The translations under genes were made by a program, and so were the position numbers. DNA of 33,109 nt from contig NZ_JACDNT010000020.1 of the NCBI RefSeq assembly GCF_017656475.1, positions 1-33,109 of the forward strand, in the 5' to 3' direction. Position 1 is the stretch's first letter. Every line of letters starts with the position of its first letter. Below the pieces are notes generated by a model. It worked only from the letters and a program-made list of their open reading frames with translations. It did not search any database and was not told where the DNA came from. The DNA comes from Archaeoglobus sp. (lineage in GTDB: Archaea; Halobacteriota; Archaeoglobi; Archaeoglobales; Archaeoglobaceae). Positions 15,618 to 23,627 of the stretch are shown here, piece by piece.

Positions 15618-16004
15618 TCAGGTCGTATCTTCGAGCAGTTTCAGAACTTTTTCGAGAACTTGATCTTCTCTTAGCCCTGGATGGTCGTAGGCAACGGAAA
15701 GGTCCTTAAAGTGTATCACCACAATGTTTGAGTTTTTCAGGAGCTTTTCAACTCCAACCTCAATCTCCTTCGTTAGTACAATATGTGGGATTCTGCAATC
15801 ATTCCTGAAGGCGAGGAGTGGAATTACGTGTTCGAACCCCAGTCTCTCCAGAACAGTTACTGCAATTCTTTTTCCTTTTGGCCCCAATATCATGGCATCG
15901 AAAGTATGCTCGATCCCGGACTCTCCCCTAATTTTCCCTCTTTCCATAACCTTGTATCCTTTCTTTTCAAGCCCCTCTATGATTTTTTTGACGATATCCA
16001 TCAT
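15618..16004 (-). CDS. Small protein with restriction-nuclease-like fold features
   Basis: 128 aa, soluble. The segment GESGIEHTFDAMI (28-39), followed by a strand KRIAVTV (45-51), recalls the G-x-E-H-x-F-D part of archaeal PD-(D/E)xK / Mrr-like domains. However, the final E-x-K is not visible (AVTVLE), so catalysis is doubtful. Its ATG overlaps the KaiC stop as ATGA (16001-16004), so the two are translated together. A DNA-binding or sensory role next to KaiC is possible. I do not recognise a named family with confidence. Confidence 0.72.
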   Translation of the reverse strand: MMDIVKKIIEGLEKKGYKVMERGKIRGESGIEHTFDAMILGPKGKRIAVTVLERLGFEHVIPLLAFRNDCRIPHIVLTKEIEVGVEKLLKNSNIVVIHFKDLSVAYDHPGLREDQVLEKVLKLLEDTT

Positions 16005-17332
16005 CTCACCACAGGTTTCCTGTCCAAGATAAACTCCTTCACTTGGTTCGATGCTCTGGACATTCTTGCTTTTCGAACTGCAATTTCCCTCTTAAGCACA
16101 CCATCTCTCTCCACAATCCTCAGTTCAATTACGTTATCAACGATTGTGCTTAAAAGTGTCTCTTTAACGGTCCCGCCAATCAAACTGATAACAACAGTTA
16201 TCCCGTTCTTTTTCATCTGAAACACCACGTCCTTAACCACTCTGTGGAAAGCATCTCCGAATTCTCTTCTGATTGCATTCAGCCCGTCAATGAAGAGCAT
16301 TGTGCGGTGGTCGAGAATCGTCTTTGAGATGATATCGTACAGCGCCCTTAGAGACAACATCCTCGGATTCAGGCTCAGAATCTCAAGTCCCTCTGTTTTT
16401 TCATACCCCAAGAACTTCAAAGTCTCTTCAATCTGCTGCTTTGGTTCTTCGAAGGAGATGTAAGTAACGTTCTCGCCGTTCATAGCACTGTTGGCTGCAA
16501 AGCTCAGCATGAGCACAGTTTTTCCTGCCCCAGAGGGTCCGATGAATGCGGTTGCCGTCCCCCTAATGATCCCTCCATCTACAAGTTCATCAAGGCCATC
16601 AATGCCAGTAGTTATTCTGTCCTTAAAGTCTACATTTGATTCAAGTTCCTCTACTCCGTGCATCAGCACTCTTATACCACCAGGAGGCCCCATTTCAAAG
16701 TTGTACACGGCCCTGTCCAGTGGCTTTCCTCTGAGCTTCAGTACATTCATCGTCCTGACCGGAGCTCCAGCCTCAGGAACTTCAAGCCTGAGAACTATAA
16801 CTCCGTCAACAACAAACTCCTCAATTCCCTGTCCGATCTTCGTCTCGCCTATGGGCATCTCTTCAGTCATTAACACAACCGACTTCAGTTCCCTGCCTAT
16901 GGTTTTGAGGGCATTGTGCAGAATTGCCCTCGACGTCTCAGGATTCACTGAGAGTACAGGAGTGATGGAGTCGATGACAATTCTCGCTGCCTTCATCTCG
17001 AGAGCATTTTTTGTCAGCTCTCTCGATAGTTGCATGAGGGCATCTTCGGAAGTGGGTGTCAGCATCTCCACGAATTTAAAGGAACCTTTCCTCTCCAACT
17101 CCTCGAAATCCATTCCGAGATTCTTCATGTACTCGTAAAACTCATCTTTGGATTCTCCAATGCTTATGTAAAGTCCATTCTCACCAAATCTTTTGGCTCC
17201 TTCATAAAGAAATTTAGCGCAAAACGTCGTTTTTCCGGAACCCGGATTACCCGCGATAAGTATTATCTGCCCCCTGTAAAATCCTCCAAAAATATCATCA
17301 AACCCTTCAATTCCGGTTTTTACCGCCTCCAT
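16001..17332 (-). CDS. KaiC-like dual RecA-domain ATPase
   Basis: 443 aa with two RecA/KaiC domains. Domain 1 (1-230): Walker A GNPGSGKTT (28-36) and Walker B RIVIDSIT. Domain 2 (235-443): Walker A GPSGAGKT (265-272) and Walker B MLFIDGLNAI. The catalytic Glu pair of KaiC is intact in domain 2 (YISFEEP, E295-E296), but domain 1 has SIGES with only one Glu. Outside cyanobacteria, KaiC-like ATPases are signalling hubs rather than clocks. The ATG at 17332 follows the SD AAGGTGAT and overlaps the upstream small gene by 26 bp; the next gene overlaps by 4 bp. Location between PAS proteins, a histidine kinase and a receiver suggests a shared signalling module. Confidence 0.9.
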   Translation of the reverse strand: MEAVKTGIEGFDDIFGGFYRGQIILIAGNPGSGKTTFCAKFLYEGAKRFGENGLYISIGESKDEFYEYMKNLGMDFEELERKGSFKFVEMLTPTSEDALMQLSRELTKNALEMKAARIVIDSITPVLSVNPETSRAILHNALKTIGRELKSVVLMTEEMPIGETKIGQGIEEFVVDGVIVLRLEVPEAGAPVRTMNVLKLRGKPLDRAVYNFEMGPPGGIRVLMHGVEELESNVDFKDRITTGIDGLDELVDGGIIRGTATAFIGPSGAGKTVLMLSFAANSAMNGENVTYISFEEPKQQIEETLKFLGYEKTEGLEILSLNPRMLSLRALYDIISKTILDHRTMLFIDGLNAIRREFGDAFHRVVKDVVFQMKKNGITVVISLIGGTVKETLLSTIVDNVIELRIVERDGVLKREIAVRKARMSRASNQVKEFILDRKPVVR

Positions 17333-17669
17333 TTTGAATCACCTTGCTGTATAACTCAGCCACCTCAATCAACTTTGTGTTATCACCGTTTTTAAAGTTT
17401 TTCAGGATTCCGTATGCTTGTATGTTATACTTCTTCAAATAATTGCTGAGAAGGAAATCGAGAACGTCAACTGCAATCTCAGAATCAAAAAACTTTACGA
17501 GAAACTCGTATGTGAGTTTTGGATTCTTAAGGCTTGCCTCGGCAAAGCTCATGCCGACTTGTTTCTTGCAGTGAAAGTCCACTATTTCGTACAAGCTGGG
17601 TGCTATACTGGAGAGGAAATCTGAAAACAAATTCCCCAACTGATCAATGCTTCTCATTATAATGGTCAT
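17307..17669 (-). CDS. Small helical protein upstream of KaiC, unknown function
   Basis: 120 aa, mostly predicted alpha-helical, no membrane span. The middle part contains SLYEIVDFHCKKQVGMSF and LVKFFDSEIAVDVLDFLL. I do not recognise a family. It is the first gene of a three-gene operon (this gene, KaiC, the 128-aa protein), with its 3' end overlapping the KaiC start by 26 bp. A clear TATA box TTTATATATATC lies at about 17699-17710. The start could be ATG 17669 or ATG 17657; neither has an SD. It may be a partner or adaptor of the KaiC protein, inferred only from the gene order. Confidence 0.7.
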   Translation of the reverse strand: MTIIMRSIDQLGNLFSDFLSSIAPSLYEIVDFHCKKQVGMSFAEASLKNPKLTYEFLVKFFDSEIAVDVLDFLLSNYLKKYNIQAYGILKNFKNGDNTKLIEVAELYSKVIQNGGGKNRN

Positions 17670-17698
17670 GTTGGGTCCCCATGTGTGTTACGGCTTCG

Positions 17699-17710
17699 TG
17701 ATATATATAA
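17699..17710 (-). promoter_or_regulatory. TATA box of the KaiC operon
   Basis: GATATATATAAA on the plus strand (TTTATATATATC on the minus strand) is the strongest TATA-like stretch in the 115-bp gap between the kinase gene and the 120-aa gene. It lies about 30-40 bp upstream of ATG 17669, predicting a short leader. Confidence 0.5.
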
Positions 17711-17784
17711 ATTTAGGAGATTTCCAATGTAGATTTTCAGTGTGGATTTTTAGTATCGTAGTGTTACACTTTAAACCGCTTGTA

Positions 17785-18765
17785 TTACAAACTCCAAGAC
17801 CTCAACCTGAGAACGAATACTGATCCATTGGGTTGATTGTTCTCAACCCAGATCTCACCCCCGTACCTCTCAACAAGCTTTTTAACCAAGTAAAGACCCT
17901 GACCTGTTGATGCGGCCTTTCCGTATGCAAAACCCTCATCGAAAATCTTATCCTTTATCTCTTCGGGAATGCCCCTTCCGTAATCAACAACTCTTATCTC
18001 ACAAAAGTCTCCCACTCTCTTCATCCTTACCTCAATTCTGTCTGTTCCTCCATGCTGTATTGCGTTCTGGAACAGGTTTTCAAAGATCGTCCTCAACCCT
18101 CTATCAGCAACAACCTCACAGTCACACTCAACGACTACAGGTATATCAAAGTTTTTTGCAACGTCCTCAACAACATCCCTAACATCGATTTTTTCGAGTT
18201 TACCTTCCACTACGGCTTCTTCAAAATCTCTCAGATTCTTTATAATTTTAACAGCCCTTTCTATCGACATTTCGAGTTTCTGCAGAATATTGTAATTCTC
18301 ACAATCTCCGCAAAGCTCTTTGCTAAACTCCAGATATGACTCCGCAGCCGTGAGGGCGTTCAAGACATCATGTCTGAGAGCCCGGGTAAGGATAAGCAGC
18401 ATCACCTTCTGCTCTTCGAACTTTGTCACGTCCGAGAGCGTAATAATCCCGAATTTTTCTCCCATGAACTGCCCTACACCTCCCACAACCTGGTAGATTC
18501 TGTATCTGCCATACTTATCTTTCACCCTCACCGAATAGGGCTCCACTCTTTCTCCTGCCAGTCTTCTCTTCATCGCATCTTTTGCCCGCTTTCCGTCTTC
18601 AGGATGGACAAAGTCGAGAATACTTTTCCCGACTATCTCTTCTGCAGAGATTTCTTCCGACAATTCCCGAAAAGCCCGGTTTACGTAGACTATTTCGCCT
18701 TTTCTGTCGTAAACTATAAAGGGTATCGGCAAAGCATTTCCGAGTTCTCTCAGCAGGTTCAGCAT
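17785..18765 (-). CDS. PAS-domain histidine kinase
   Basis: 326 aa, cytoplasmic. Residues 8-118 form a PAS domain, about 125-185 the dimerisation domain with phosphoacceptor His132 in ALRHDVLNAL, and about 195-325 the ATPase domain: N box NLFQNAIQHGG (Asn234), G1 DYGRGIP (261-267), G2 STGQGLYL (286-293). It is the only protein of this block with a complete kinase core. It starts 4 bp after the receiver stop, with the SD-like AAGTGAT in front, and is the last gene of a three-gene unit (large sensor, receiver, kinase). The likely phosphotransfer partner is the adjacent receiver. Confidence 0.92.
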   Translation of the reverse strand: MLNLLRELGNALPIPFIVYDRKGEIVYVNRAFRELSEEISAEEIVGKSILDFVHPEDGKRAKDAMKRRLAGERVEPYSVRVKDKYGRYRIYQVVGGVGQFMGEKFGIITLSDVTKFEEQKVMLLILTRALRHDVLNALTAAESYLEFSKELCGDCENYNILQKLEMSIERAVKIIKNLRDFEEAVVEGKLEKIDVRDVVEDVAKNFDIPVVVECDCEVVADRGLRTIFENLFQNAIQHGGTDRIEVRMKRVGDFCEIRVVDYGRGIPEEIKDKIFDEGFAYGKAASTGQGLYLVKKLVERYGGEIWVENNQPNGSVFVLRLRSWSL

Positions 18766-18769
18766 GAGA

Positions 18770-19126
18770 TCACTTAAGGTATTTCTCTATCACTTCAATC
18801 AACTGCTTCCTGGTGAAGGGCTTTTCAATGACCTCAAGCGCTCCGGCCTCAAGTAGCTCTTTTCCCTTCTTTCTGGCGTATGCTGTGAGCCCTATGATTT
18901 TTGCCTGAGGGTCAATCTTCTTTATCTCCTTCGTCGCTTCAACACCATCCATTACTGGCATCATCACATCCATCAGCACAACTTCGGGTTTGAACATCTT
19001 GTACTTTCTGACAGCCTCCTCACCGTTTGTTGCTGGAATGATGTCATACCTATCGCCAAGCATAAGCTGCACGGTTTCGAGAACCGCGGCATCATCCTCC
19101 ACAACCATAATTCTACGTTTGCTCAA
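18770..19126 (-). CDS. Stand-alone response-regulator receiver domain (CheY-like)
   Basis: 118 aa if started at TTG 19126. That codon sits 8 nt after GAGG of the SD GAGGTGAT (19131-19138) and gives the usual MSKRRIMVVEDD N-terminus; ATG 19132 and GTG 19135 overlap the SD itself. Acidic pair EDD, phosphoacceptor Asp53 (VLMDVMMP), switch Thr81 (GLTAYA) and Lys102 (EKPF) are all present. There is no output domain, so it signals by protein contact or passes phosphate onward. It overlaps the 3' end of the large sensor gene by 14 bp and is followed by the kinase, its probable phosphodonor. Confidence 0.92.
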   Translation of the reverse strand: MSKRRIMVVEDDAAVLETVQLMLGDRYDIIPATNGEEAVRKYKMFKPEVVLMDVMMPVMDGVEATKEIKKIDPQAKIIGLTAYARKKGKELLEAGALEVIEKPFTRKQLIEVIEKYLK

Positions 19127-21449
19127 TACCATCACCTCTATTTTCCCTTTCTCTCCTCAAATACTCACTAATTGCTTCAGATTTAACCCATCCCTTTTCG
19201 AGCTGCTCGACCAACTCAACTATTCTGTCAAGCTGCTCTTTAATCTTTGTCTTCGCTTCCTCGTTGTCAACGTAAATTTCAACAAATCCCTGAGCAGCAG
19301 CAAGTGGATTGCGGATGTGATCGACGAGTATTGCGAACTGCTCGATGTTTTGTTCTATTTGCTCGTATGCTTTTCTTTTCGCCTCAAAAAGAAGTGCCTC
19401 ATGTACAGCTATTGCAAGCTGTCCCGCAATCATTCTCAAAAACTCGACATCCTTTTCTTTGCTTTCCCTGCTCGCGGCCAGGATCACTCCCAGTTTATCA
19501 CCCCTTGCAACTAGTGGTATTATGGCGTATCGAACCATTCCCGCTTTCAGCAGCTCAACTTCAAACTCGCTCAACGAATCTTTCTCAAGGAGGTTTACCA
19601 CAACCTCCTTTTCGGCGTCAACGCTCTTCACCATGCTTTCTCCAATTTCTGGGTATGAAACTGTAAAGCCATTATCTCCCAAGACCCTGATGGCGAGGAT
19701 GTCGCATCCAACCTTCTGCTTCAAAGCTTTTACGAGGTCTGAAAGCAAATCACGTATATTTTTGCCTTCAATAATACCGAGATCTATTGATCTGAGAATC
19801 TGGATTCTTTCAAGGGCATCCTTAAGCTGTGTTTCGGCAATTTTCTTATCCGTAACGTCTTCAAGTATGTTAACAAAAGCATAGGGGATGCCCTCTTTTT
19901 TCAGCAAGACTGGAAATACTCTGAGGTACCTCACATTTCCATCAACCTTTATCTCTAAATCCATCTCCTTGAATTCTCCACTCAGTCCGCGATAGAACTC
20001 CCTCATGAGTTCCGCGAGTTTGTCGGGGTCAAAAATGTTCAGCTCAGTCCATTTTCTGCCGATGACATCTTCTTTCCTCATCCCAACCATTTTAAGCACT
20101 GCATCGTTGCAGTCGAGAATTGTCATGTCCACCGAAGACAGAACTATGCCCAGAGGGGATTTTTCGAAAATTGCCTTGTATCTCTCTTCACTCTCTCTCA
20201 GTTTCTTCTCCAGATCTTTTCTCTGGGTGATATCTATGAGTGATACAACAACTCTCTTAGTTCCCGGAATCACAGAAGCTGTAACAATTGCATACCCCAC
20301 CCTACCGTGCCTGTCCGCGTACTTTATCTCATACTCATTCGGTGCTAACTCGGGTTTTGCAAGCCTGAGCTTGTGAATTTTGAGAATCTCATTCCGATCC
20401 TTTTCTGGAAGCAAGATTGTGAACGGCTTTCCCATCAACTCGTTTCTGCTGAAGCCTGAAAGCTCCTCTGCTTTTTTGTTGGCAAAGATTATCCGCTCGC
20501 TCTCTATAACTAGAATCGCGGTCCCCGTGTTCTCCACCGTAAGCTCATAGAGCTTTTCTAACTCCTCCCTTTTCTTCCTACTCCTAAGCGAGTATATCGC
20601 GTAGGAAATGCTATCAGCAAGCTCTTCGAGTAGGGAAAGCTCTTCTTCGTCAAACGCGTCCTTCTCCGAAGCGTAAATGTTCAATGCTCCTGTAACCTTA
20701 CCATTCACGCGTAGCGGTAATGATACTGAGGATCTGAAACCTCTCTTTAAAGCTTCTTCCTTCCATACTTCAAAGGACCCATCCTTTTCGATATCTCTTA
20801 CTACGTATGCTTTTCCAGTCCTGATTGCCATACCAGTTGGTCCCTGGCCTGTATCGCCATAATCCCAGGTGACTTTTATTGCATGCGCGTAATCACCTTT
20901 GCCAGCTGTAGCCACAACTCTAACACTCTTATCTTCTTCTGCATATCCAACCCAGACGTAGGCGTATCCCCCCTCTTCAACGATTATCCTGCAAACTTCC
21001 TTCAAGAGTTCCTTTTCATCCCCAATTCTCGTTATGGCTTGGTTTGTACGCCCCAATACTCTCAAAACCCTCTCAACTCTTCTTCTGGATTCGGCTTCTT
21101 CAGAGAGGAGTCTTTCGTAGACTCTTAGCATTTTCTTTAGAAAAGCGAGAACGAACTTTGCAAAGTTTTCTGCAACAACTTCGAACTCCTTGTGCTTCGA
21201 CAACTCTTTCGCAAGAAGTTCCATTCTCCTTATAACATCTTCCGGCCTGCTACCGCTTTCCCTAATCATTCTTTCTATAAACTCTTCATCAACTTTCTCA
21301 ACCACACTTTCAGGATCTTCGCCGGAGAGAATAGCGGTGATGTAACCTTTAATCCTTTTCCTGATATCATCTCTTAGTTCAGGGGGAAAGTCAGATGATA
21401 CCTCCTTAAACCAGTTTTCGAGGACTCTTTCGATTAATTTGCTTTCCAT
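19113..21449 (-). CDS. Multi-domain GAF/PAS sensor lacking a kinase ATPase domain
   Basis: 778 aa. In order: a helical N-terminal region (1-125), GAF (about 135-295), PAS (305-425), PAS (430-550), GAF (about 565-695), then a helical dimerisation-type domain (700-760) with ILVDHIRNPLAAAQGF. Aligning IRNPL with the LRTPL of a standard H-box puts Asp710 at the phospho-His site and His711 one residue later. The protein ends 67 residues after that His, with no room for an ATPase domain. It is probably a cytoplasmic sensor that works through another kinase, most simply the 326-aa kinase in the same operon. The same terminal motif, with His replaced by Arg, is in the 316-aa PAS protein (14635-15585). 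Confidence 0.88.
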   Translation of the reverse strand: MESKLIERVLENWFKEVSSDFPPELRDDIRKRIKGYITAILSGEDPESVVEKVDEEFIERMIRESGSRPEDVIRRMELLAKELSKHKEFEVVAENFAKFVLAFLKKMLRVYERLLSEEAESRRRVERVLRVLGRTNQAITRIGDEKELLKEVCRIIVEEGGYAYVWVGYAEEDKSVRVVATAGKGDYAHAIKVTWDYGDTGQGPTGMAIRTGKAYVVRDIEKDGSFEVWKEEALKRGFRSSVSLPLRVNGKVTGALNIYASEKDAFDEEELSLLEELADSISYAIYSLRSRKKREELEKLYELTVENTGTAILVIESERIIFANKKAEELSGFSRNELMGKPFTILLPEKDRNEILKIHKLRLAKPELAPNEYEIKYADRHGRVGYAIVTASVIPGTKRVVVSLIDITQRKDLEKKLRESEERYKAIFEKSPLGIVLSSVDMTILDCNDAVLKMVGMRKEDVIGRKWTELNIFDPDKLAELMREFYRGLSGEFKEMDLEIKVDGNVRYLRVFPVLLKKEGIPYAFVNILEDVTDKKIAETQLKDALERIQILRSIDLGIIEGKNIRDLLSDLVKALKQKVGCDILAIRVLGDNGFTVSYPEIGESMVKSVDAEKEVVVNLLEKDSLSEFEVELLKAGMVRYAIIPLVARGDKLGVILAASRESKEKDVEFLRMIAGQLAIAVHEALLFEAKRKAYEQIEQNIEQFAILVDHIRNPLAAAQGFVEIYVDNEEAKTKIKEQLDRIVELVEQLEKGWVKSEAISEYLRRERENRGDGIEQT

Positions 21450-21563
21450 ATCTGATCCCTTCTGACTCTGATTATTATGTGTATTACTATGTATATCAAC
21501 ATTTCGCCTAACTTTTCGTAAAGGAAGTGTAAGTTGACAGAAATCTATATTAACGGGATAAAG

Positions 21564-22106
21564 ATGGGTGAGGGTTCTGTAATGAAGGTCAACATTGAAC
21601 CGAATTCGGAGTCAACGGTTTTCGTCAAGGGCTACACGGGTTTTGGTCTCAAAGGTTGCAGAGTTCAGATTACCCATTGAGAGGTCTAGCCGGTTCAAAA
21701 CATACATTCTCTCCGGATTTAACACAGACACGTCTGAAAGAGTTGACTGCCTTCCCATTATTGGAGTCGGTGAGGGCGAGATAGGGAAACGTGATTGAAA
21801 GTTACACCGAAGTTATAACTATCGTTAAAATAAGGAACGAGAACATATTGTTTCACCCAATGTAAACGATACCATTATATTATTGAGATAACAGTGCCAG
21901 AGCGATTGATGATTGCAGCACTCCGACAACCAGTAAACCAAAATCAGAGAGCACGCTAACGTTCTCAGTGAGGCTGAACAACAGCTTGCTCCAAGAGTGG
22001 GGTATGAGCCACATTGAGAAGGGGAAGAAAACAAAGGTTAGGGTTGATACAACCAATCACGAAGTCGGTGGTAAAAATCGAGGATCATGATCCAGAAGGA
22101 GTCTAA
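21564..22106 (+). pseudogene. Degraded secreted/beta-rich protein gene
   Basis: This 780-bp space between genes has coding-like pieces in different plus frames. Frame A, 21564-21680, starts with ATG and reads MKVNIEPNSESTVFVKG before a stop. A second frame continues with FRLPIERSSRFKTYILSGF up to 21798. A third, from 21791, reads VIESYTEVITIVKIRN and stops at 21865. A fourth, from 21896, reads FSVRLNNSLLQEWGMSHIEK and TKVRVDTTNHEV, and after a one-base slip VVKIEDHDPEGV with a stop at 22104-22106. The pieces follow one another and look like one frameshifted gene. The fourth vaguely recalls LEA14/WHy beta-sandwich domains; I am not sure of the family. Confidence 0.5.
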
Positions 22107-22148
22107 GTTCACCACATGACTGCTGTTTACAACTTAATTGCATTTTAC

Positions 22149-22170
22149 TTTTTTATTTTTCTAGTTTGTT
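22149..22170 (+). terminator. T-rich stretch after the degraded gene
   Basis: CTTTTTTATTTTTCTAG followed by TTTGTT. The 16 bases at 22155-22170 are identical to 14621-14636 behind the flavoprotein gene. It sits about 45 bp past the last stop of the degraded gene and upstream of the next promoter, as expected for a terminator. Confidence 0.3.
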
Positions 22171-22252
22171 GAAAACACTCATTATCAAAATAACCAAAAA
22201 AGGCAAATTTTAAATAAAATCATTCTTAAATTTGCTAAATGGAGGTGGTTGT

Positions 22253-23623
22253 TTGGCTTACATAAGCAATTGCAGCGTTTATCTACCAGTATGGAAGCTC
22301 AGCAGAGATGAAATATCCGAGGAGACGGGAATGCCATCTCTCGGTGGAGAGAGGGCTGTAGCGCACTGGGATGAAGACAGCATTACAATGGCTGTAGAGG
22401 CAGCAAGAACCCTTGAAGGGAAGTTTGATGCTGTCATTTTTGCCTCAACCTCCCCGCCGTTCAGAATCAAACAGTGTGCAAGCCTCGTAGCTTCTGCACT
22501 CGATTTGCCAGAATCCACTTTCACGATGGACATCACGGACAGCATGAGGGCAGCTACTGATGCTCTCATCACGGCTAATGAGTTCGTGGATTCTGGCAGG
22601 TTTGACAGAGTTCTTGTTGTAGCCGCTGACAGAATTCCGACGAAGCCCGGAACTTTATACGAACAGCTTTACGGTGATGCTGCTGCCGCAATTGCGGTTG
22701 AAAAGGAGGGAGGGGCTAAAATTTTGGGCTACAACACGTCAACAAAACCCCTGCCCGGCTCATGGATGCTGGCCGGTGATGATACGGTCAGAGATTACGA
22801 CATGAGGGTTGATGCGAGATATGGTTACGCTACAAGCGTTCAGCAGGCTGCAATGCCGTTGTTCGCCAAACTCGGCTTAAGTCCTGCAGATATTGACAGA
22901 ATTGTTGCATCCGCACCCGACCCCAAAAGCTATTACGGACTCCTGAAGGCTGTTGGAGCAAGACCTGAGGAGTTCTACTTCAACAGTGTGGGTATTGCAG
23001 GCTGTGCGCACCCCCTCTTCCTGCTCGCAACGCAGATTGAAAAAACTGGCAGAATTCTGCTTGGTGGGTATGGAGAAGGAGCAGACGTTCTGGCAATTGA
23101 AATAGAAGACGCCATGGAGAGCAACGTTGGAAGGATGCTGGAAAGCAGGAAGGAAATAAGTTATGGCGAGTACCTCTACAACAGAGGGTTTGTTGGTATC
23201 AGAGATGCTCCTGACCGCCCCTCACTGACAAAATTCTGGAGAGATGAGAAGTCCATTATCCGCTTCTACGGTATGAGGTGCAAGAACTGCGGGACAGTAA
23301 GCTACCCCATTCAGCGTTGCTGCGTAGAGTGCGGGGCGAAGGATAACTACGAGGAGGTCAGGCTTGGCGATAGGGGGAGAGTTTACACCTTCACAATTGA
23401 CTATCTAGTCATGCCCGGAAACTACACCGGGGATGGTGTGCATCCGCACGGCGTGGCTGTTGTTGATTTGGATGGGGGAGGCAGAGTTCTGTTCGAAGTT
23501 ACCGACACAGTAAGGGACTTTGAAGGTCTTGAGTGCGATGCTGAAGTTGAGAGAACGTTCAGACTGCTTTTCGAGAAGAACAACTTCAGATACTACGGCT
23601 GGAAAGCCCGTTTGCCGAGGTGA
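22253..23623 (+). CDS. HMG-CoA synthase-like protein fused to DUF35 (zinc ribbon-OB)
   Basis: 456 aa from TTG 22253, which follows the SD GGAGGTGG (22241-22248) by 4 nt (7 nt after GGAGG); a longer frame from TTG 22232 would precede the SD. Residues 1-320 resemble the thiolase-fold HMG-CoA synthase family (FASTSPPFRIKQ, YGDAAAAIAVE, NSVGIAGCAHPL, GGYGEGADVLA). The catalytic-Cys region reads MDITDSMRAATDAL and has no Cys, unlike archaeal HMG-CoA synthases (ACKAGTA). The C-terminal 130 residues are a DUF35 domain: zinc ribbon CKNC...CVEC, then an OB fold (RGRVYTFTIDY). In archaea a separate DUF35 protein bridges thiolase and HMG-CoA synthase; here it is fused and the thiolase gene follows. It could be a non-mevalonate acyl-CoA condensing complex. 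The TATA-like TTTTAAATAAAA lies at 22208-22219. Confidence 0.85.
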   Translation: MAYISNCSVYLPVWKLSRDEISEETGMPSLGGERAVAHWDEDSITMAVEAARTLEGKFDAVIFASTSPPFRIKQCASLVASALDLPESTFTMDITDSMRAATDALITANEFVDSGRFDRVLVVAADRIPTKPGTLYEQLYGDAAAAIAVEKEGGAKILGYNTSTKPLPGSWMLAGDDTVRDYDMRVDARYGYATSVQQAAMPLFAKLGLSPADIDRIVASAPDPKSYYGLLKAVGARPEEFYFNSVGIAGCAHPLFLLATQIEKTGRILLGGYGEGADVLAIEIEDAMESNVGRMLESRKEISYGEYLYNRGFVGIRDAPDRPSLTKFWRDEKSIIRFYGMRCKNCGTVSYPIQRCCVECGAKDNYEEVRLGDRGRVYTFTIDYLVMPGNYTGDGVHPHGVAVVDLDGGGRVLFEVTDTVRDFEGLECDAEVERTFRLLFEKNNFRYYGWKARLPR

Positions 23624-23627
23624 TTTT

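Noticed and set aside
20883-21377. Several plus-strand open frames of 60-80 codons opposite the large sensor gene
   Set aside because: They are antisense shadows of a GAF/PAS coding region and have no initiation signals or familiar motifs.
22082-22093. Perfect palindrome GGATCATGATCC
   Set aside because: It lies inside the coding remains of the degraded gene (codons for E-D-H-D-P), with no promoter nearby, so it is probably incidental.
23520-23627. 36-residue N-terminal extension of the thiolase
   Set aside because: It overlaps the end of the upstream gene and has no family similarity, whereas ATG 23628 has an SD and gives the usual thiolase N-terminus.
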